A stretch of 64,000 bases of DNA. Source: Stakelama portus (GTDB lineage: Bacteria; Pseudomonadota; Alphaproteobacteria; Sphingomonadales; Sphingomonadaceae). Under the pieces are notes generated by a model. The model was not told the DNA's origin. It ran no database searches and was given only the letters and a program-made list of their open reading frames with translations. Where the stretch lies: positions 434,001-498,000 of the forward strand of contig NZ_QFZL01000003.1 in NCBI RefSeq assembly GCF_003171655.1, in the 5' to 3' direction. Positions 9,991 to 19,680 of the stretch are shown piece after piece. The position numbers and the translations under genes are program-made. Every line of letters starts with the position of its first letter. The stretch's first letter is position 1.

Positions 9991-11655
9991 TCAGTGATGC
10001 GCCTGTTCCTCGATCACCGGCAGCGTTTCGAACTGGTGGAACGGCGGCGGGCTGGACAGCGTCCATTCCAGCGTCGTGGCACCTTCGCCCCACGGATTGG
10101 CTTCCGCCTTGCGGCCCGCCAGCAGCGAGAGGATGATGTTGAGGAAGAAGATCAGCACGCCGACCCCCATCACCGCATAGCCCCAGCTCGCGATATAGTT
10201 CCAGAAGGCATAGGCGTCCGGATAGTCCGGGATACGCCGCGGCATGCCGTCCAGGCCCAGGAAGTGCATCGGGAAGAACAGCATGTTCACGCCGATGAAG
10301 AACACCCAGAAGTGCAGCTGGCCGAGGAACTCGTTATACATCTTCCCGGACATTTTCGGGAACCAGTAATAGAAGCCCGCGAACAGCGCGAACACCGCGC
10401 CCAGCGACAGCACATAGTGGAAGTGGGCGACGACGTAATAGGTGTCGTGGACGACATCGTCGAAGCCGCCATTGGCGAGCGCCACACCGGTCACGCCACC
10501 GACGGTGAACATGAAGATGAAGCCGATTGCCCAGACCATCGGGGTCTTGAAGCTGATCGAGCCGCCCCACATCGTCGCGATCCACGAGAAGATCTTCACG
10601 CCGGTAGGCACGGCGATCACCATCGTCGCGGCGGTGAAGTACATCTTCACATTCACCGGCAGGCCGGTGGTGAACATGTGGTGCGCCCAGACGATGAAGC
10701 CGACCAGGCCGATCGCGACCATGGCGTAGGCCATGCCGAGATAGCCGAACACCGGCTTGCGGCTGAAGGTAGCGATGATCTGGCTGACGATGCCGAAGCC
10801 CGGCAGGATCATGATGTACACTTCGGGGTGTCCGAAGAACCAGAACAGATGCTGGTACAGGATCGGATCACCGCCATAGGCCGGATCGTAGAAGGCCGTG
10901 CCGAAGTTGCGATCGGTGATCAGCATGGTGATCGCGGCGGCCAGAACCGGCAGCGCGAGCAACAGCAGGAAGGCCGTGATCAGCACCGACCACACGAACA
11001 GCGGCATCTTGTGCAGGGTCATGCCCGGCGCGCGCATGTTGAAAATGGTGGTGATGAAGTTGATCGCACCCAGAATCGACGCCGCACCGGCAAGGTGGAG
11101 CGAGAAGATCGCGAAATCGACCGACGGCCCCGGCTCGCCATAGGTTGAAAGCGGCGCATAGACCGTCCAGCCGGTACCCGCGCCGATGCCGACGAACGGC
11201 GAAAGCATCAGCGACACGAAGCCCGCCACGGTCAGCCAGAAGCTGATATTGTTCATGCGCGGGAACGCCATGTCCGGCGCGCCGATCATGATCGGAACGA
11301 ACCAGTTGCCGAAACCGCCGATCATGGCGGGCATGACCATGAAGAACACCATGATCAGACCGTGCGCGGTGATCAGCACGTTCCAGAAGTGAAGCGATTC
11401 GTCAAAGCTCTGCTCGCCGCCATGGACGAAGCCGGCAATGCCCTGGAGATACTGGATGCCCGGCTGGGCGAGTTCGAGGCGCATCACGCCCGAAATCACG
11501 CCGCCGACAATGCCGGCGATGATCGCGAAGATCAGATAGAGCGTGCCGATATCCTTGTGGTTGGTCGACATGAACCAACGCGCGAAAAATCCCGGCGTGT
11601 GATGATCGTCATGCGCATGATCATGCGCGGCGGGTGAGAGTGCGGTATCGGTCAT
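9991..11655 (-). CDS. ctaD: Cytochrome c oxidase subunit I (aa3 type)
   Basis: 554 aa integral membrane haem-copper oxidase core with about 12 membrane segments. It carries low-spin haem a and the haem a3-CuB centre and pumps protons while reducing O2. [14 protein letters not shown] at the N-terminus, [17 protein letters not shown] (haem a His), [17 protein letters not shown] (CuB His and the cross-linked Tyr), [10 protein letters not shown] and HFHYVLSLG (haem a3/a His ligands) are all intact. It follows ctaC after 3 bp and ends just before a strong terminator, so this unit holds only subunits II and I. The usual partners ctaB, ctaG and subunit III are not adjacent. Confidence 0.97.
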   Translation of the reverse strand: MTDTALSPAAHDHAHDDHHTPGFFARWFMSTNHKDIGTLYLIFAIIAGIVGGVISGVMRLELAQPGIQYLQGIAGFVHGGEQSFDESLHFWNVLITAHGLIMVFFMVMPAMIGGFGNWFVPIMIGAPDMAFPRMNNISFWLTVAGFVSLMLSPFVGIGAGTGWTVYAPLSTYGEPGPSVDFAIFSLHLAGAASILGAINFITTIFNMRAPGMTLHKMPLFVWSVLITAFLLLLALPVLAAAITMLITDRNFGTAFYDPAYGGDPILYQHLFWFFGHPEVYIMILPGFGIVSQIIATFSRKPVFGYLGMAYAMVAIGLVGFIVWAHHMFTTGLPVNVKMYFTAATMVIAVPTGVKIFSWIATMWGGSISFKTPMVWAIGFIFMFTVGGVTGVALANGGFDDVVHDTYYVVAHFHYVLSLGAVFALFAGFYYWFPKMSGKMYNEFLGQLHFWVFFIGVNMLFFPMHFLGLDGMPRRIPDYPDAYAFWNYIASWGYAVMGVGVLIFFLNIILSLLAGRKAEANPWGEGATTLEWTLSSPPPFHQFETLPVIEEQAHH

Positions 11656-11658
11656 TGC

Positions 11659-12735
11659 TTATTCCACAGCGGCGGGAGTTGCGGTGTTGTCGGCCGGTTC
11701 GGCGGCGTTGCCGTCGACGGCTTCGGTCGCATTGGCTTCGGCGGTTTCGTTCGAAGCGGCTTCGCTCGCCGCTTCGTCGCCCGGCATGGTGCCGCCCTTG
11801 GCGCGGACCCATGCGGCATATTCTTCCGGCGAGACCGCTTCGACGGTGATCGGCATGAAGCCGTGGCGCGCGCCGCAGAGTTCAGAACACTGGCCGTAAT
11901 AGATGCCCGGTTCCTTGATCTCGAACGTGGTTTCGTTGAGGCGACCGGGGACCGCGTCGAGCTTGACCCAGAAAGCCGGGATCGCCCAGCTGTGGATCAC
12001 GTCGTTGGCGGTGGTGATCAGGCGGATCGGCGTGTTGACCGGCAGCACCACGCGATTGTCGGTGGCGAGCAGGCGGGGGCCGTCTGCGTCGGTGCGATAG
12101 CGCTGGCCGGCTTCGACCTGATTGCGCTCCTTGAGCAGGTTCGACGAGAAGCTGATGTCGCCATTGTCGGGATATTCATAGGACCAGAACCACTGGTTGC
12201 CGATCGCCTTCAGCGTGACGGCATTGTCCGGTGCGGGTTCATATTGCTTGGCAAGCAGGCGGATCGACGGGACCGCGATCGCCAGCAGGATCAGCACCGG
12301 GACCAGCGTCCAGACGACTTCGATCGTGGTGTTGTGCGACGTCTTCGACGGCACCGGATTGGCGGCGCGGCGATAGCGGAAGATGACCCAGCCCAGCAGC
12401 ACGAGCACGAAGACCGAGATGAGGATCAGTACCGGCAGCAGCACCCAGTTATGGAACCACAGGCCGTCATCGCCGATGACCGAATATTGTTCCTGCAGGC
12501 CGATCGCGCGAGCGACGGGCTGGCCCTTGCCGGCCACCGGCGCCACTTTCTGCGTGCCATCGGCATTCAGCGTGGGGTCGGCCGGAGCGGCCTGCGGGGT
12601 TGCGGGCGCATCGCTTGCGGCCGTTGTGCTTTCCGTCGCCGGAGCGGCGGTCGGAGCCTGGGCGTGTCCGGCGCTCCCCAGCGCCAGGCTCGCGGCCAGG
12701 ACAATCGAAGTCAATCCAAGCATGCGCATCTTCAA
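11659..12735 (-). CDS. ctaC: Cytochrome c oxidase subunit II
   Basis: About 358 aa. A signal peptide (LGLTSIVLAASLALGSAGHAQA) precedes an Ala/Thr/Pro-rich linker to about residue 75. Two membrane helices follow (LLPVLILISVFVLVLLGWVIF and VVWTLVPVLILLAIAVPSI), then the cupredoxin domain with the complete CuA site in YYGQCSELCGARHGFMP. It accepts electrons from cytochrome c. The C-terminal about 45 residues are an acidic Ala/Glu/Asn-rich tail. AAGGGTG is well spaced for a TTG at 12735; ATGs at 12729 and 12723 are alternatives that shorten the signal peptide slightly. Confidence 0.95.
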   Translation of the reverse strand: MKMRMLGLTSIVLAASLALGSAGHAQAPTAAPATESTTAASDAPATPQAAPADPTLNADGTQKVAPVAGKGQPVARAIGLQEQYSVIGDDGLWFHNWVLLPVLILISVFVLVLLGWVIFRYRRAANPVPSKTSHNTTIEVVWTLVPVLILLAIAVPSIRLLAKQYEPAPDNAVTLKAIGNQWFWSYEYPDNGDISFSSNLLKERNQVEAGQRYRTDADGPRLLATDNRVVLPVNTPIRLITTANDVIHSWAIPAFWVKLDAVPGRLNETTFEIKEPGIYYGQCSELCGARHGFMPITVEAVSPEEYAAWVRAKGGTMPGDEAASEAASNETAEANATEAVDGNAAEPADNTATPAAVE

Positions 12736-12906
12736 TAGTCACCCTTTTGCGGAGCGCCGGTTTTCTCGGTCGCAGGCGGTCAGTCGAGGCCTATACGCGC
12801 CGAATCCCGATGTCTCAAGCGTATGATCGGGGTCTTTTCGGCGGTGGTTGCGGCGCGTCAAGTGCCGTCTTAGAGGAAGTGCGGCTTCGATCAGGGAAGG
12901 AATGGC

Positions 12907-13491
12907 ATGACAGGCGACGAAATTCTGGCGGAGTTCCGCGATGCGGGAGCCTTGCTGGAAGGGCATTTCATCCTGTCCTCGGGCCTGCGCTCGCCGATAT
13001 TTCTTCAGAAGATGCGCATTTTCGAAGACCCGGCGCGCACCGGTCGCGTGTGCGGCGCGCTGGCACAGGCGATTCGCGAGTCGTTCGGCGAGGTCGATAT
13101 GGTCGTCTCTCCCGCGATCGGCGGAATCATCCCCGGCTATGAAACTGCGCGCGGGCTCGGCTGCAGGGCCGTGTTCGTCGAGCGCGAGGATGGCGAGTTC
13201 CAGTTGCGGCGCGGATTCGAGATTCCGAAGGGCGCGCGGATCGTGATGGTAGAGGATATCGTCACCACCGGCCTTTCCTCACGCGAATGCATCGCCGCGA
13301 TTCGCAAACATCCGGGCGAACTGCTCGGTGCGGCGTGCATCGTCGACCGGTCGAACGGCAAGGCCGATATCGGCGTGCCGCTGGTTTCGCTGCTCAGGAT
13401 GGATGTGCCGGCATATGAGGCCGACAAGCTGCCGCCCGAACTCGCGGCGATCCCGGCGGTGAAGCCGGGCAGCCGCGCCCTTGCCGGGTAA
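12907..13491 (+). CDS. pyrE: Orotate phosphoribosyltransferase PyrE
   Basis: 194 aa type I phosphoribosyltransferase. It joins orotate and PRPP to give OMP in pyrimidine synthesis. The PRPP-binding loop is [30 protein letters not shown] and [19 protein letters not shown] (flexible catalytic loop, with the RE pair) are also typical. The ATG has AGGGAAGGAA upstream. It is divergent from ctaC and is followed after 6 bp by pdxJ, so the two are probably co-transcribed. Confidence 0.95.
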   Translation: MTGDEILAEFRDAGALLEGHFILSSGLRSPIFLQKMRIFEDPARTGRVCGALAQAIRESFGEVDMVVSPAIGGIIPGYETARGLGCRAVFVEREDGEFQLRRGFEIPKGARIVMVEDIVTTGLSSRECIAAIRKHPGELLGAACIVDRSNGKADIGVPLVSLLRMDVPAYEADKLPPELAAIPAVKPGSRALAG

Positions 13492-13497
13492 GCGCCG

Positions 13498-14226
13498 ATG
13501 AGCGGACCATTGCGCCTCGGCGTCAATATCGATCATGTCGCGACCGTGCGGAATGCGCGCGGCAGCGGCTATCCCGATCCGGTGCGCGCGGCGCTGCTGG
13601 CCGCCGAAGCGGGGGCAGACGGCATCACCGCGCATCTGCGCGAGGATCGCCGGCATATTACCGATGGCGATATCGAACGACTGTCGGCGGGGCTGCCGAT
13701 TCCGCTCAACCTGGAAATGGCGGCGACCGACGAAATGCTCGCCATTGCGCTGCGCCATCGCCCGCATGCGGTGTGCATCGTCCCCGAAAAGCGCGAGGAG
13801 CGGACGACCGAGGGCGGGCTCGATGCCGCCGGGCAGATCGATCATCTGACGCCGATCGTCGCGGCGCTGCGCGAAAATGGCAGCCGCGTGTCGCTGTTCA
13901 TCGAACCCGATGCCGCGCAGATCGACGCGGCGATTCGCCTGCGCGCGCCGGTCGTCGAATTGCACACCGGCCGCTATGCCGAACTGGAAGGCGAGGATTG
14001 TGCCGTCGAGCTCAAGCGACTGGCCGATGCCGCGGCGCTGGCGGCGAAAAACGGAATCGAGGTCCATGCCGGCCATGGCCTGACCTTCGACAATGTCGTG
14101 CCGATCGCCGCGATTCCGCAGCTCGCCGAGCTCAATATCGGCCATTTCCTGATCGGCGAGGCGATTTTCGACGGGCTCGCCCCGGTGGTGCAGCGGATGC
14201 GTGCACTGATGGATGCGGCGCGGTGA
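13498..14226 (+). CDS. pdxJ: Pyridoxine 5'-phosphate synthase PdxJ
   Basis: 242 aa TIM-barrel enzyme that condenses 1-deoxyxylulose 5-phosphate with 3-amino-2-oxopropyl phosphate in the DXP-dependent vitamin B6 route. The start [21 protein letters not shown] is diagnostic, followed by [42 protein letters not shown] and [15 protein letters not shown] made here serves the PLP enzymes encoded elsewhere in the window. It is followed by a 147-bp gap and then acpS. Confidence 0.96.
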   Translation: MSGPLRLGVNIDHVATVRNARGSGYPDPVRAALLAAEAGADGITAHLREDRRHITDGDIERLSAGLPIPLNLEMAATDEMLAIALRHRPHAVCIVPEKREERTTEGGLDAAGQIDHLTPIVAALRENGSRVSLFIEPDAAQIDAAIRLRAPVVELHTGRYAELEGEDCAVELKRLADAAALAAKNGIEVHAGHGLTFDNVVPIAAIPQLAELNIGHFLIGEAIFDGLAPVVQRMRALMDAAR

Positions 14227-14373
14227 AACGCGCGCCCGGCTTCGGCTTCCGGCGCCACGCGGCGGGATCCGCTTCGATGGCGCTGGGGGGCTGAGTCCCG
14301 ATCCGGAGCATTTCGGAACTATCGCGCGTTTCATGTCCTTATTGCCGCCCTATCCCTTCGCTAACGAGCTTTC

Positions 14374-14784
14374 ATGATCATCGGCCTTGGCTCAGACCTT
14401 TGTAATATCGAGCGAATCGAGTCGTCGCTGCAGCGGTTCGGTGCGCGGTTCGAAAACCGCGTGTTTACCGAAACCGAGCTAGCAAAGGCGAACCGGCGTC
14501 CCTTTACCAAGCCGGGGACGCTGGCAAAGCGCTTCGCCGCCAAGGAGGCGTTCTCCAAGGCCGTGGGTACGGGATTTCGGGCCGGCGTGTTCATGAAGGA
14601 TATCGGCGTGGTCAATGCGCGGTCGGGCGCACCTACGCTGGCGCTGAGCGGAGGCGCCAAGGCGCGGCTTGACGCGCTGGTGCCCGAGGGTCACGAGGCG
14701 CGAATACACCTGACGCTGACCGACGATCACCCCTGGGCGTTCGCGCTGGTGATGATCGAAGCGGTGGCGCGGGCAGAAGGGTAG
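14374..14784 (+). CDS. acpS: Holo-[acyl-carrier-protein] synthase AcpS
   Basis: 136 aa. It transfers phosphopantetheine from CoA to [19 protein letters not shown] holds the N-terminal Mg-binding Asp, and [16 protein letters not shown] the second signature with the catalytic Glu and Lys. The C-terminal [19 protein letters not shown] strand is typical. Only 3 bp separate it from lepB, a common alphaproteobacterial arrangement. Confidence 0.96.
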   Translation: MIIGLGSDLCNIERIESSLQRFGARFENRVFTETELAKANRRPFTKPGTLAKRFAAKEAFSKAVGTGFRAGVFMKDIGVVNARSGAPTLALSGGAKARLDALVPEGHEARIHLTLTDDHPWAFALVMIEAVARAEG

Positions 14785-14787
14785 AGA

Positions 14788-15750
14788 ATGGCGTCGGACG
14801 ATCTGGCACTGGAACGCGAGCAGCCGGTCGATGCGCGGCCCGGCGACGGTGCCGACGCGCCCGTGCATGACGGGGATGCCGTTGCCGATGCCGATGCCGC
14901 TGTTGATGCCGGCGCAGGCAGCGACGATGGCGACCCGCCCCATCGCACCGATTGGTGGGGCGAAATCAAGGGGCTGTTCTGGCTGGTGATCGCCGTGCTC
15001 GGCTTTCACACGCTGATTGCCAAGCCTTTCTATATCCCGTCCGAATCGATGCTGCCCGGCCTGTTGGTCGGCGATCGCCTGATCGTCACCAAATATCCCT
15101 ATGGCTATTCGTTCGTCTCCCCGACCTTTCACATATTGCCGTTCATCCATGGACGGTTGTTCGGGAGGATGCCCGAGCGCGGCGATGTCGTCATCCTGAC
15201 CCCGCCGGGGAAGGAAACCGACTATATCAAGCGCGTCATCGGCCTGCCCGGCGAAACGATCGAGGGGCGCGGCGGCACCGTCTATATCGATGGCAAGCCC
15301 ATTCAGCGCACTGCCGAGGGGCCGAAACTGATTCCGGTCGATGCGAATAGCCGCTGCGACCGGGGCCAATATCCCGGCCGCCGGATCGAGGGTGCCGATG
15401 GCCAGCTTTATTGCCGCCTGCCCATCTATCGCGAAACCCTGCCCAATGGCCGTTCCTATGAAACGGTCGATCTGGGGCGTACCGTGGCGGATGATTTCGG
15501 GCCGATCCACATTCCGGAAGGGCATGTGTTCCTGATGGGCGATAATCGCGACAATAGCGCCGACAGCCGCTTTCCGGTCGCCGATGGCGGCCTGGGCGGC
15601 CCGGTGCCGTGGGAGAATATCGGCGGCCGCGCCGAATTCATCACCTTCTCGCTCAATGGCAGCGAAAGCTGGAATCCGGCGACCTGGCTCGGCGCGTTCC
15701 GCTCCGGCCGCGCGGGCAAGACGCTGCATCCGAGCTCCGGCAAGCAATGA
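14788..15750 (+). CDS. lepB: Signal peptidase I LepB
   Basis: 320 aa inner-membrane Ser/Lys protease that removes signal peptides. The catalytic Ser is Ser87 (PSESMLPGL) and the general base Lys148 (DYIKRVIGLPGETI). The C-terminal box MGDNRDNSADSR is intact. One membrane segment (LFWLVIAVLGFHTLI) precedes the active site. Two oddities: the first 55 residues are an acidic, Asp/Ala/Gly-rich low-complexity cytoplasmic tail, and about 60 residues lie between the Lys box and the C-terminal box (with a Cys pair, SRCDRGQYP...LYCRLP). The TGA overlaps the ATG of the next gene. Confidence 0.94.
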   Translation: MASDDLALEREQPVDARPGDGADAPVHDGDAVADADAAVDAGAGSDDGDPPHRTDWWGEIKGLFWLVIAVLGFHTLIAKPFYIPSESMLPGLLVGDRLIVTKYPYGYSFVSPTFHILPFIHGRLFGRMPERGDVVILTPPGKETDYIKRVIGLPGETIEGRGGTVYIDGKPIQRTAEGPKLIPVDANSRCDRGQYPGRRIEGADGQLYCRLPIYRETLPNGRSYETVDLGRTVADDFGPIHIPEGHVFLMGDNRDNSADSRFPVADGGLGGPVPWENIGGRAEFITFSLNGSESWNPATWLGAFRSGRAGKTLHPSSGKQ

Positions 15751-16859
15751 GCCGGGATCGCATCCCCGTCTATCCCGAACCGGGCCCCAACGAGATGCGC
15801 GATCCGATGGTGCGCGCGGAATTGAAGCGCGCATCGGTCTGGTTCGGGCTGGCGATCGCAGTGGCGCTGGTGGTGCTGCTGATTCAGCCGCTGCTGATCA
15901 TTTTCGGCGGGCTGGTGGTGGCATCGATGCTCGACGGCGGCGCGCGTCTGCTGGGCAAGGTGCTGCCGCTGCCGCGTCAGGTGCGGATCATGATCGTCGT
16001 GCTGCTGGTGATCGCGTTCGTCGCGGGCACTTTCTATCACGCCGGGATGGAAATCGCGCAGCAGGCCGAACAGCTGCGTGAAACGCTGATGGTTCAGGCC
16101 CAGCATGTCGCGCAATGGGCGACCGACATGGGGCTGCTTCAGGAACGGTCGGGCATATTCAGCCTGGCGCAACAGGTGGTGGGCTCGATCGGCAAGGTCA
16201 CGTCGGTGGTCGGATCGGTAATCGGCGCGTTCGCGGCGCTGTTGATGATCATGATCCTCGGCCTGTTCGTGGCATTGGAACCGCGTATTTACGAGCGCGG
16301 GCTGCAATGGATGGTGCCGCTGTCCGCGCGCGACGATTTCGCGGTGACGGTGAACGCGATGGCAGTGACGATGCGGCGGTTGCTCGCCGGGCGGCTTGCC
16401 GGAATGGCGTTCGAAGGCATCATCACCTGGCTGTTGCTGTCGATCGCCGGCGTGCCGATGGCGCTTTTGCTCGGCATCATCACCGGTACGCTCGCCTTCA
16501 TTCCCAATATCGGCGCGTTCATCAGCGGCGTGTTGATGGTCGCGGCGGGATTTTCGGTCGGCAATGCCGAAGGGTTCTGGGCGATCATCATCTATTTCGG
16601 GGTCCAGAATTTCGACGGCTATGTCGTTATTCCCATGGTGGCGCGGCGCACCGTCGACCTTCCCCCCGCACTGACTCTCGCTTCGCAGATTCTGGCGAGC
16701 ACGTTGTTCGGCGTCCTGGGCCTGGCGCTGGCCGATCCGATGCTGGCGATGGTGAAAGTGCTGCTCGAACGCGAATCGGAACTCGCCGCACGCGATGGCG
16801 GGAGCGAGGATGATGGCGACAGTCCCGAAACCGTCGAGGCCGAACCATCGCCGGGCTAG
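15747..16859 (+). CDS. AI-2E family membrane transporter
   Basis: 370 aa with about eight hydrophobic segments in the AI-2E/PerM/YdiK arrangement: two N-terminal pairs, a soluble middle part (about residues 90-150, QQAEQLRETLMVQAQHVAQW), and the C-terminal conserved stretch GIITGTLAFIPNIGAFISGV. Members are linked to autoinducer-2 efflux or to Na+/H+ exchange, so the substrate cannot be assigned. The ATG overlaps the lepB stop (ATGA), which fixes this start over an earlier in-frame codon. The C-terminal tail is acidic. In many relatives rnc and era follow lepB; here they do not. Confidence 0.85.
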   Translation: MSRDRIPVYPEPGPNEMRDPMVRAELKRASVWFGLAIAVALVVLLIQPLLIIFGGLVVASMLDGGARLLGKVLPLPRQVRIMIVVLLVIAFVAGTFYHAGMEIAQQAEQLRETLMVQAQHVAQWATDMGLLQERSGIFSLAQQVVGSIGKVTSVVGSVIGAFAALLMIMILGLFVALEPRIYERGLQWMVPLSARDDFAVTVNAMAVTMRRLLAGRLAGMAFEGIITWLLLSIAGVPMALLLGIITGTLAFIPNIGAFISGVLMVAAGFSVGNAEGFWAIIIYFGVQNFDGYVVIPMVARRTVDLPPALTLASQILASTLFGVLGLALADPMLAMVKVLLERESELAARDGGSEDDGDSPETVEAEPSPG

Positions 16860-16987
16860 CGTCCGCACGCGGCGGAGACGCATAGCCATATCGGACAGGA
16901 TTCGTTTATACCGAATCGATTGCCCGAATTGCGGACGGCCGGACAAGGCCGCCGCCCTCCGCCGCGAGGAAAGGAAGCCACAGAGAG

Positions 16988-17617
16988 ATGCTGCTCTACG
17001 ATTATTTCCGTTCGTCCGCATGCTATCGCGTGCGGATCGCGCTCAATCTGAAGCGCGTCGCCTATGACAGCGCGCCCATATCCCTGATCAATGGCGAGCA
17101 GCGTTCGGCCGACCATCTGGCACGCAATCCCCAGGGGCTGGTGCCCGCGCTCGACACGGGCGAGGGCGCGGTGCTCACCCAATCGCTGGCAATCATCGAC
17201 TGGCTCGACGCGCGCTTCCCCGAACCGCGGCTGATCCCGGCCGATCCGCTGGCGCGTGCACAGGCACTGTCGCAGGCGATGGTGGTGGGGATGGACGTGC
17301 ACCCGCTCAACAATCTGCGCGTGCTCAACCACTTGCGCGACACGCTCGGCGCCGATGGCGATGCGCGCAACCAATGGTATCGTCACTGGACCGCCGAAGG
17401 GCTGGCCGCGCTGGAGGCAATGGCGGGCGAGGGTCGCTTTCTGGGCGGCGACGCGCCGGGCATTGCCGATCTGTTCCTGATACCCCAGCTCTATAATGCG
17501 CGCCGGTTCGAATGCCCGCTGGACGCCTATCCGCGACTGGTCGCGATCGATGCGCAGGCACAGGCGATCCCGGCATTTGCCGCCGCGCATCCGGACAAGG
17601 TGAAACCGGCGGAATGA
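16988..17617 (+). CDS. maiA: Maleylacetoacetate isomerase (GST zeta class)
   Basis: 209 aa. The active-site motif FRSSACYRVRIALNLK (SSxCxxRVRIAL) defines zeta-class glutathione transferases, which isomerise maleylacetoacetate to fumarylacetoacetate in tyrosine/homogentisate breakdown. NPQGLVPALDTGEGAVLTQSLAIIDWLD is the glutathione-binding half, and PLNNLRVLNHL and GDAPGIADLFLIPQLYNARRF lie in the helical domain. Other homogentisate genes are not nearby. The stop overlaps the ATG of a TonB-dependent receptor, an unexpected pairing. Confidence 0.88.
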   Translation: MLLYDYFRSSACYRVRIALNLKRVAYDSAPISLINGEQRSADHLARNPQGLVPALDTGEGAVLTQSLAIIDWLDARFPEPRLIPADPLARAQALSQAMVVGMDVHPLNNLRVLNHLRDTLGADGDARNQWYRHWTAEGLAALEAMAGEGRFLGGDAPGIADLFLIPQLYNARRFECPLDAYPRLVAIDAQAQAIPAFAAAHPDKVKPAE

Positions 17618-19680
17618 CGAAGCCGCTGTTGCAGGGCGCTGCCGCCGCGACTGCGCTGCTGGCGGCGATGCCGGCGCTCGCGCAACAGGCGTCGCCCGAA
17701 ATCGTCGTGACCGGCGAGGGGCTGGACCCGTCCCCGGGCGACGACGTCTATGCGACCGTGGAGATCGATCGCGACCGCCTGATGAACAGCGCGAGCGGGC
17801 GGATGGAAGATCTGCTCGGCGATGTCGCGGGTATCGCTGCGTTCCGCCGGTCCGATTCGCGTTCGGCGCATCCGACCAGCCAGGGCGTGACGTTGCGCGG
17901 GCTGGGCGGCAATGCATCGAGCCGCACGCTGCTGACGCTCGACGGCGTGCCACAGGCGGACCCGTTCGGCGGATGGGTGGCGTTTCCCGCCTATCTGCCC
18001 GAGCGGATGGCGAGCGTGCGCGTGACGCGCGGCGGCGGCAGCGGCGTTGCCGGACCGGGTGCACTGGCGGGAACGATCGCGATGACCAGCGCCGGGCCCG
18101 AACTGCTCGGCCCGTTCGGCGCGGGGCTGCGCTATGGCAGTCGCGACAGTATCGACGCCGTCGCCACTGCCGCGATCACGCCGCGCGGTGGTGGTTTCGT
18201 CACGCTGGCGGGGCAATATGGGCGCAGCGACGGATTCGCGCCGGTGGTGGCACAGGATCGCGGCCCGGTGGACCATGCCGCGCCCTATGAACAGGCGAGT
18301 CTCGCGCTTCGCGCCGTGGCACCGCTCAGCGGCGTTACCGAATTGCAGGCCAATCTTTCGGGTTTCACCGACCGGCGCAATCGCGGCGTCGATTTTACCG
18401 ATGTGAAGAGCGAAGGCGTGGACGCCAGCATCCGGCTGGTCGGGCGAGGGGCATGGCAATGGTCGGCGCTCGGCTATCTTCAGACCCGCACTCTGGCGAG
18501 CGGCTTTGCCAGCGTCAGCGACGCGCGCGACACAGCCACGCCCGCGCTGGACCAGTATAATGTCCCGTCGACCGGGATCGGCGCGCGCATCGAAGCGCAA
18601 CCGCCGACGGGCGATGCGCTGACGCTGCGGATCGGCGCGGACCTGCGCCATGTCGAAGGCGAAACGCAGGAACGCTATATCTTCGTTGCCGGCGATCCGA
18701 CCCGGCGGCGCGAAGCGGGCGGACACAGCCTGACCATGGGCGGCTTTGCCGACCTCAGTTATCGCGACGGTGCGGTCACGCTGAATGCCAGCGGGCGTAT
18801 CGACCATTGGCGGATCGGCCAGGGTCGGCTGATCGAACAGCCGCTGATCGGCGGTCCGGCGCTTACCGATGCCCGGTTCGCGCCGCGCACCGGATGGGAA
18901 GCGACCGGCCGGATCGGGGCTGCGCTGGAAGCGGCACCGGCACTCACGCTGCGCAGCGCGGGCTATCGCGGCTGGCGCCTGCCGACGCTCAACGAACTTT
19001 ATCGCCCCTATCGCGTCGGCGCGGATGCGACGGCGGCCAATGCCGAACTGACGCCCGAACGGCTATGGGGTGGCGAGGCCGGGATAGACTGGCGACCGGC
19101 CCCCGGGCTGACGCTGTCGGCCACCGGCTATTGGAACCGACTCGACAATGCCGTTGCCAATGTGACGCTGGCGAACGGCCCGGGCAGCTTTCCCGGGGTC
19201 GGTTTCGTTTCGGCGGCGGGGGTTTATCGTCAGCGGCGCAATCTGGATGCCATCGAATCGCATGGCGCCGAAGTCGATGCGCGCTGGCGGCAGGGGCCAT
19301 GGGCGCTTTCGGCGAGCTGGGCATGGACCGACGCGCGCGTACGCGCATCGGGCGTCGCGGCGGCGCTCGACGGATTGCGGCCCGCCCAGACGGCGCGGCA
19401 CAGCGTTTCGGCGAGCCTCGGCTGGTGGCCGGGCGAAGCGGGCGGCGCGGTGACGCTGCGTTATGCCGGTCCGCGGTTCGACGACGATCAGAATCTGGCG
19501 CGGCTGAACGGCGCGGTCACGGTCGATGCCGTGCTGCGCGTGCCGATCGCGGCGGGGCTTTCGCTCGATCTGCGCGGCGAAAATCTGTTCGACACGCGCG
19601 TCGAGGCGGGAATTTCGGATGTGATAGAACGCGCCAGCCCGCGCAGCTTGTGGATCGGCCTGCGCTACCGCCCCCGCTGA
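17614..19680 (+). CDS. TonB-dependent outer-membrane receptor
   Basis: 688 aa. A signal peptide (LLQGAAAATALLAAMPALAQQ) is followed by a TonB box (PEIVVTGEG). A plug domain lies at about residues 45-160 (RMEDLLGDVAGIAAFRRSD, QGVTLRGLGGNASSRTLLTLDG, VTRGGGSGVAGPGALAGTI). The rest is a beta-barrel rich in alternating aromatic and polar strands, ending ERASPRSLWIGLRY. It imports an unknown ligand (siderophore, cofactor or glycan). The ATG overlaps the maiA stop (ATGA). The 3' end overlaps the convergent glycosyltransferase gene by 16 bp, leaving no room for a terminator. Confidence 0.9.
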   Translation: MTKPLLQGAAAATALLAAMPALAQQASPEIVVTGEGLDPSPGDDVYATVEIDRDRLMNSASGRMEDLLGDVAGIAAFRRSDSRSAHPTSQGVTLRGLGGNASSRTLLTLDGVPQADPFGGWVAFPAYLPERMASVRVTRGGGSGVAGPGALAGTIAMTSAGPELLGPFGAGLRYGSRDSIDAVATAAITPRGGGFVTLAGQYGRSDGFAPVVAQDRGPVDHAAPYEQASLALRAVAPLSGVTELQANLSGFTDRRNRGVDFTDVKSEGVDASIRLVGRGAWQWSALGYLQTRTLASGFASVSDARDTATPALDQYNVPSTGIGARIEAQPPTGDALTLRIGADLRHVEGETQERYIFVAGDPTRRREAGGHSLTMGGFADLSYRDGAVTLNASGRIDHWRIGQGRLIEQPLIGGPALTDARFAPRTGWEATGRIGAALEAAPALTLRSAGYRGWRLPTLNELYRPYRVGADATAANAELTPERLWGGEAGIDWRPAPGLTLSATGYWNRLDNAVANVTLANGPGSFPGVGFVSAAGVYRQRRNLDAIESHGAEVDARWRQGPWALSASWAWTDARVRASGVAAALDGLRPAQTARHSVSASLGWWPGEAGGAVTLRYAGPRFDDDQNLARLNGAVTVDAVLRVPIAAGLSLDLRGENLFDTRVEAGISDVIERASPRSLWIGLRYRPR

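Noticed and set aside
9844-11148. 434-codon plus-strand frame rich in His/Glu/Asp
   Set aside because: It is the complement of ctaD, whose helices and metal ligands are intact. The low-complexity HEDR composition is typical of antisense to membrane helices.
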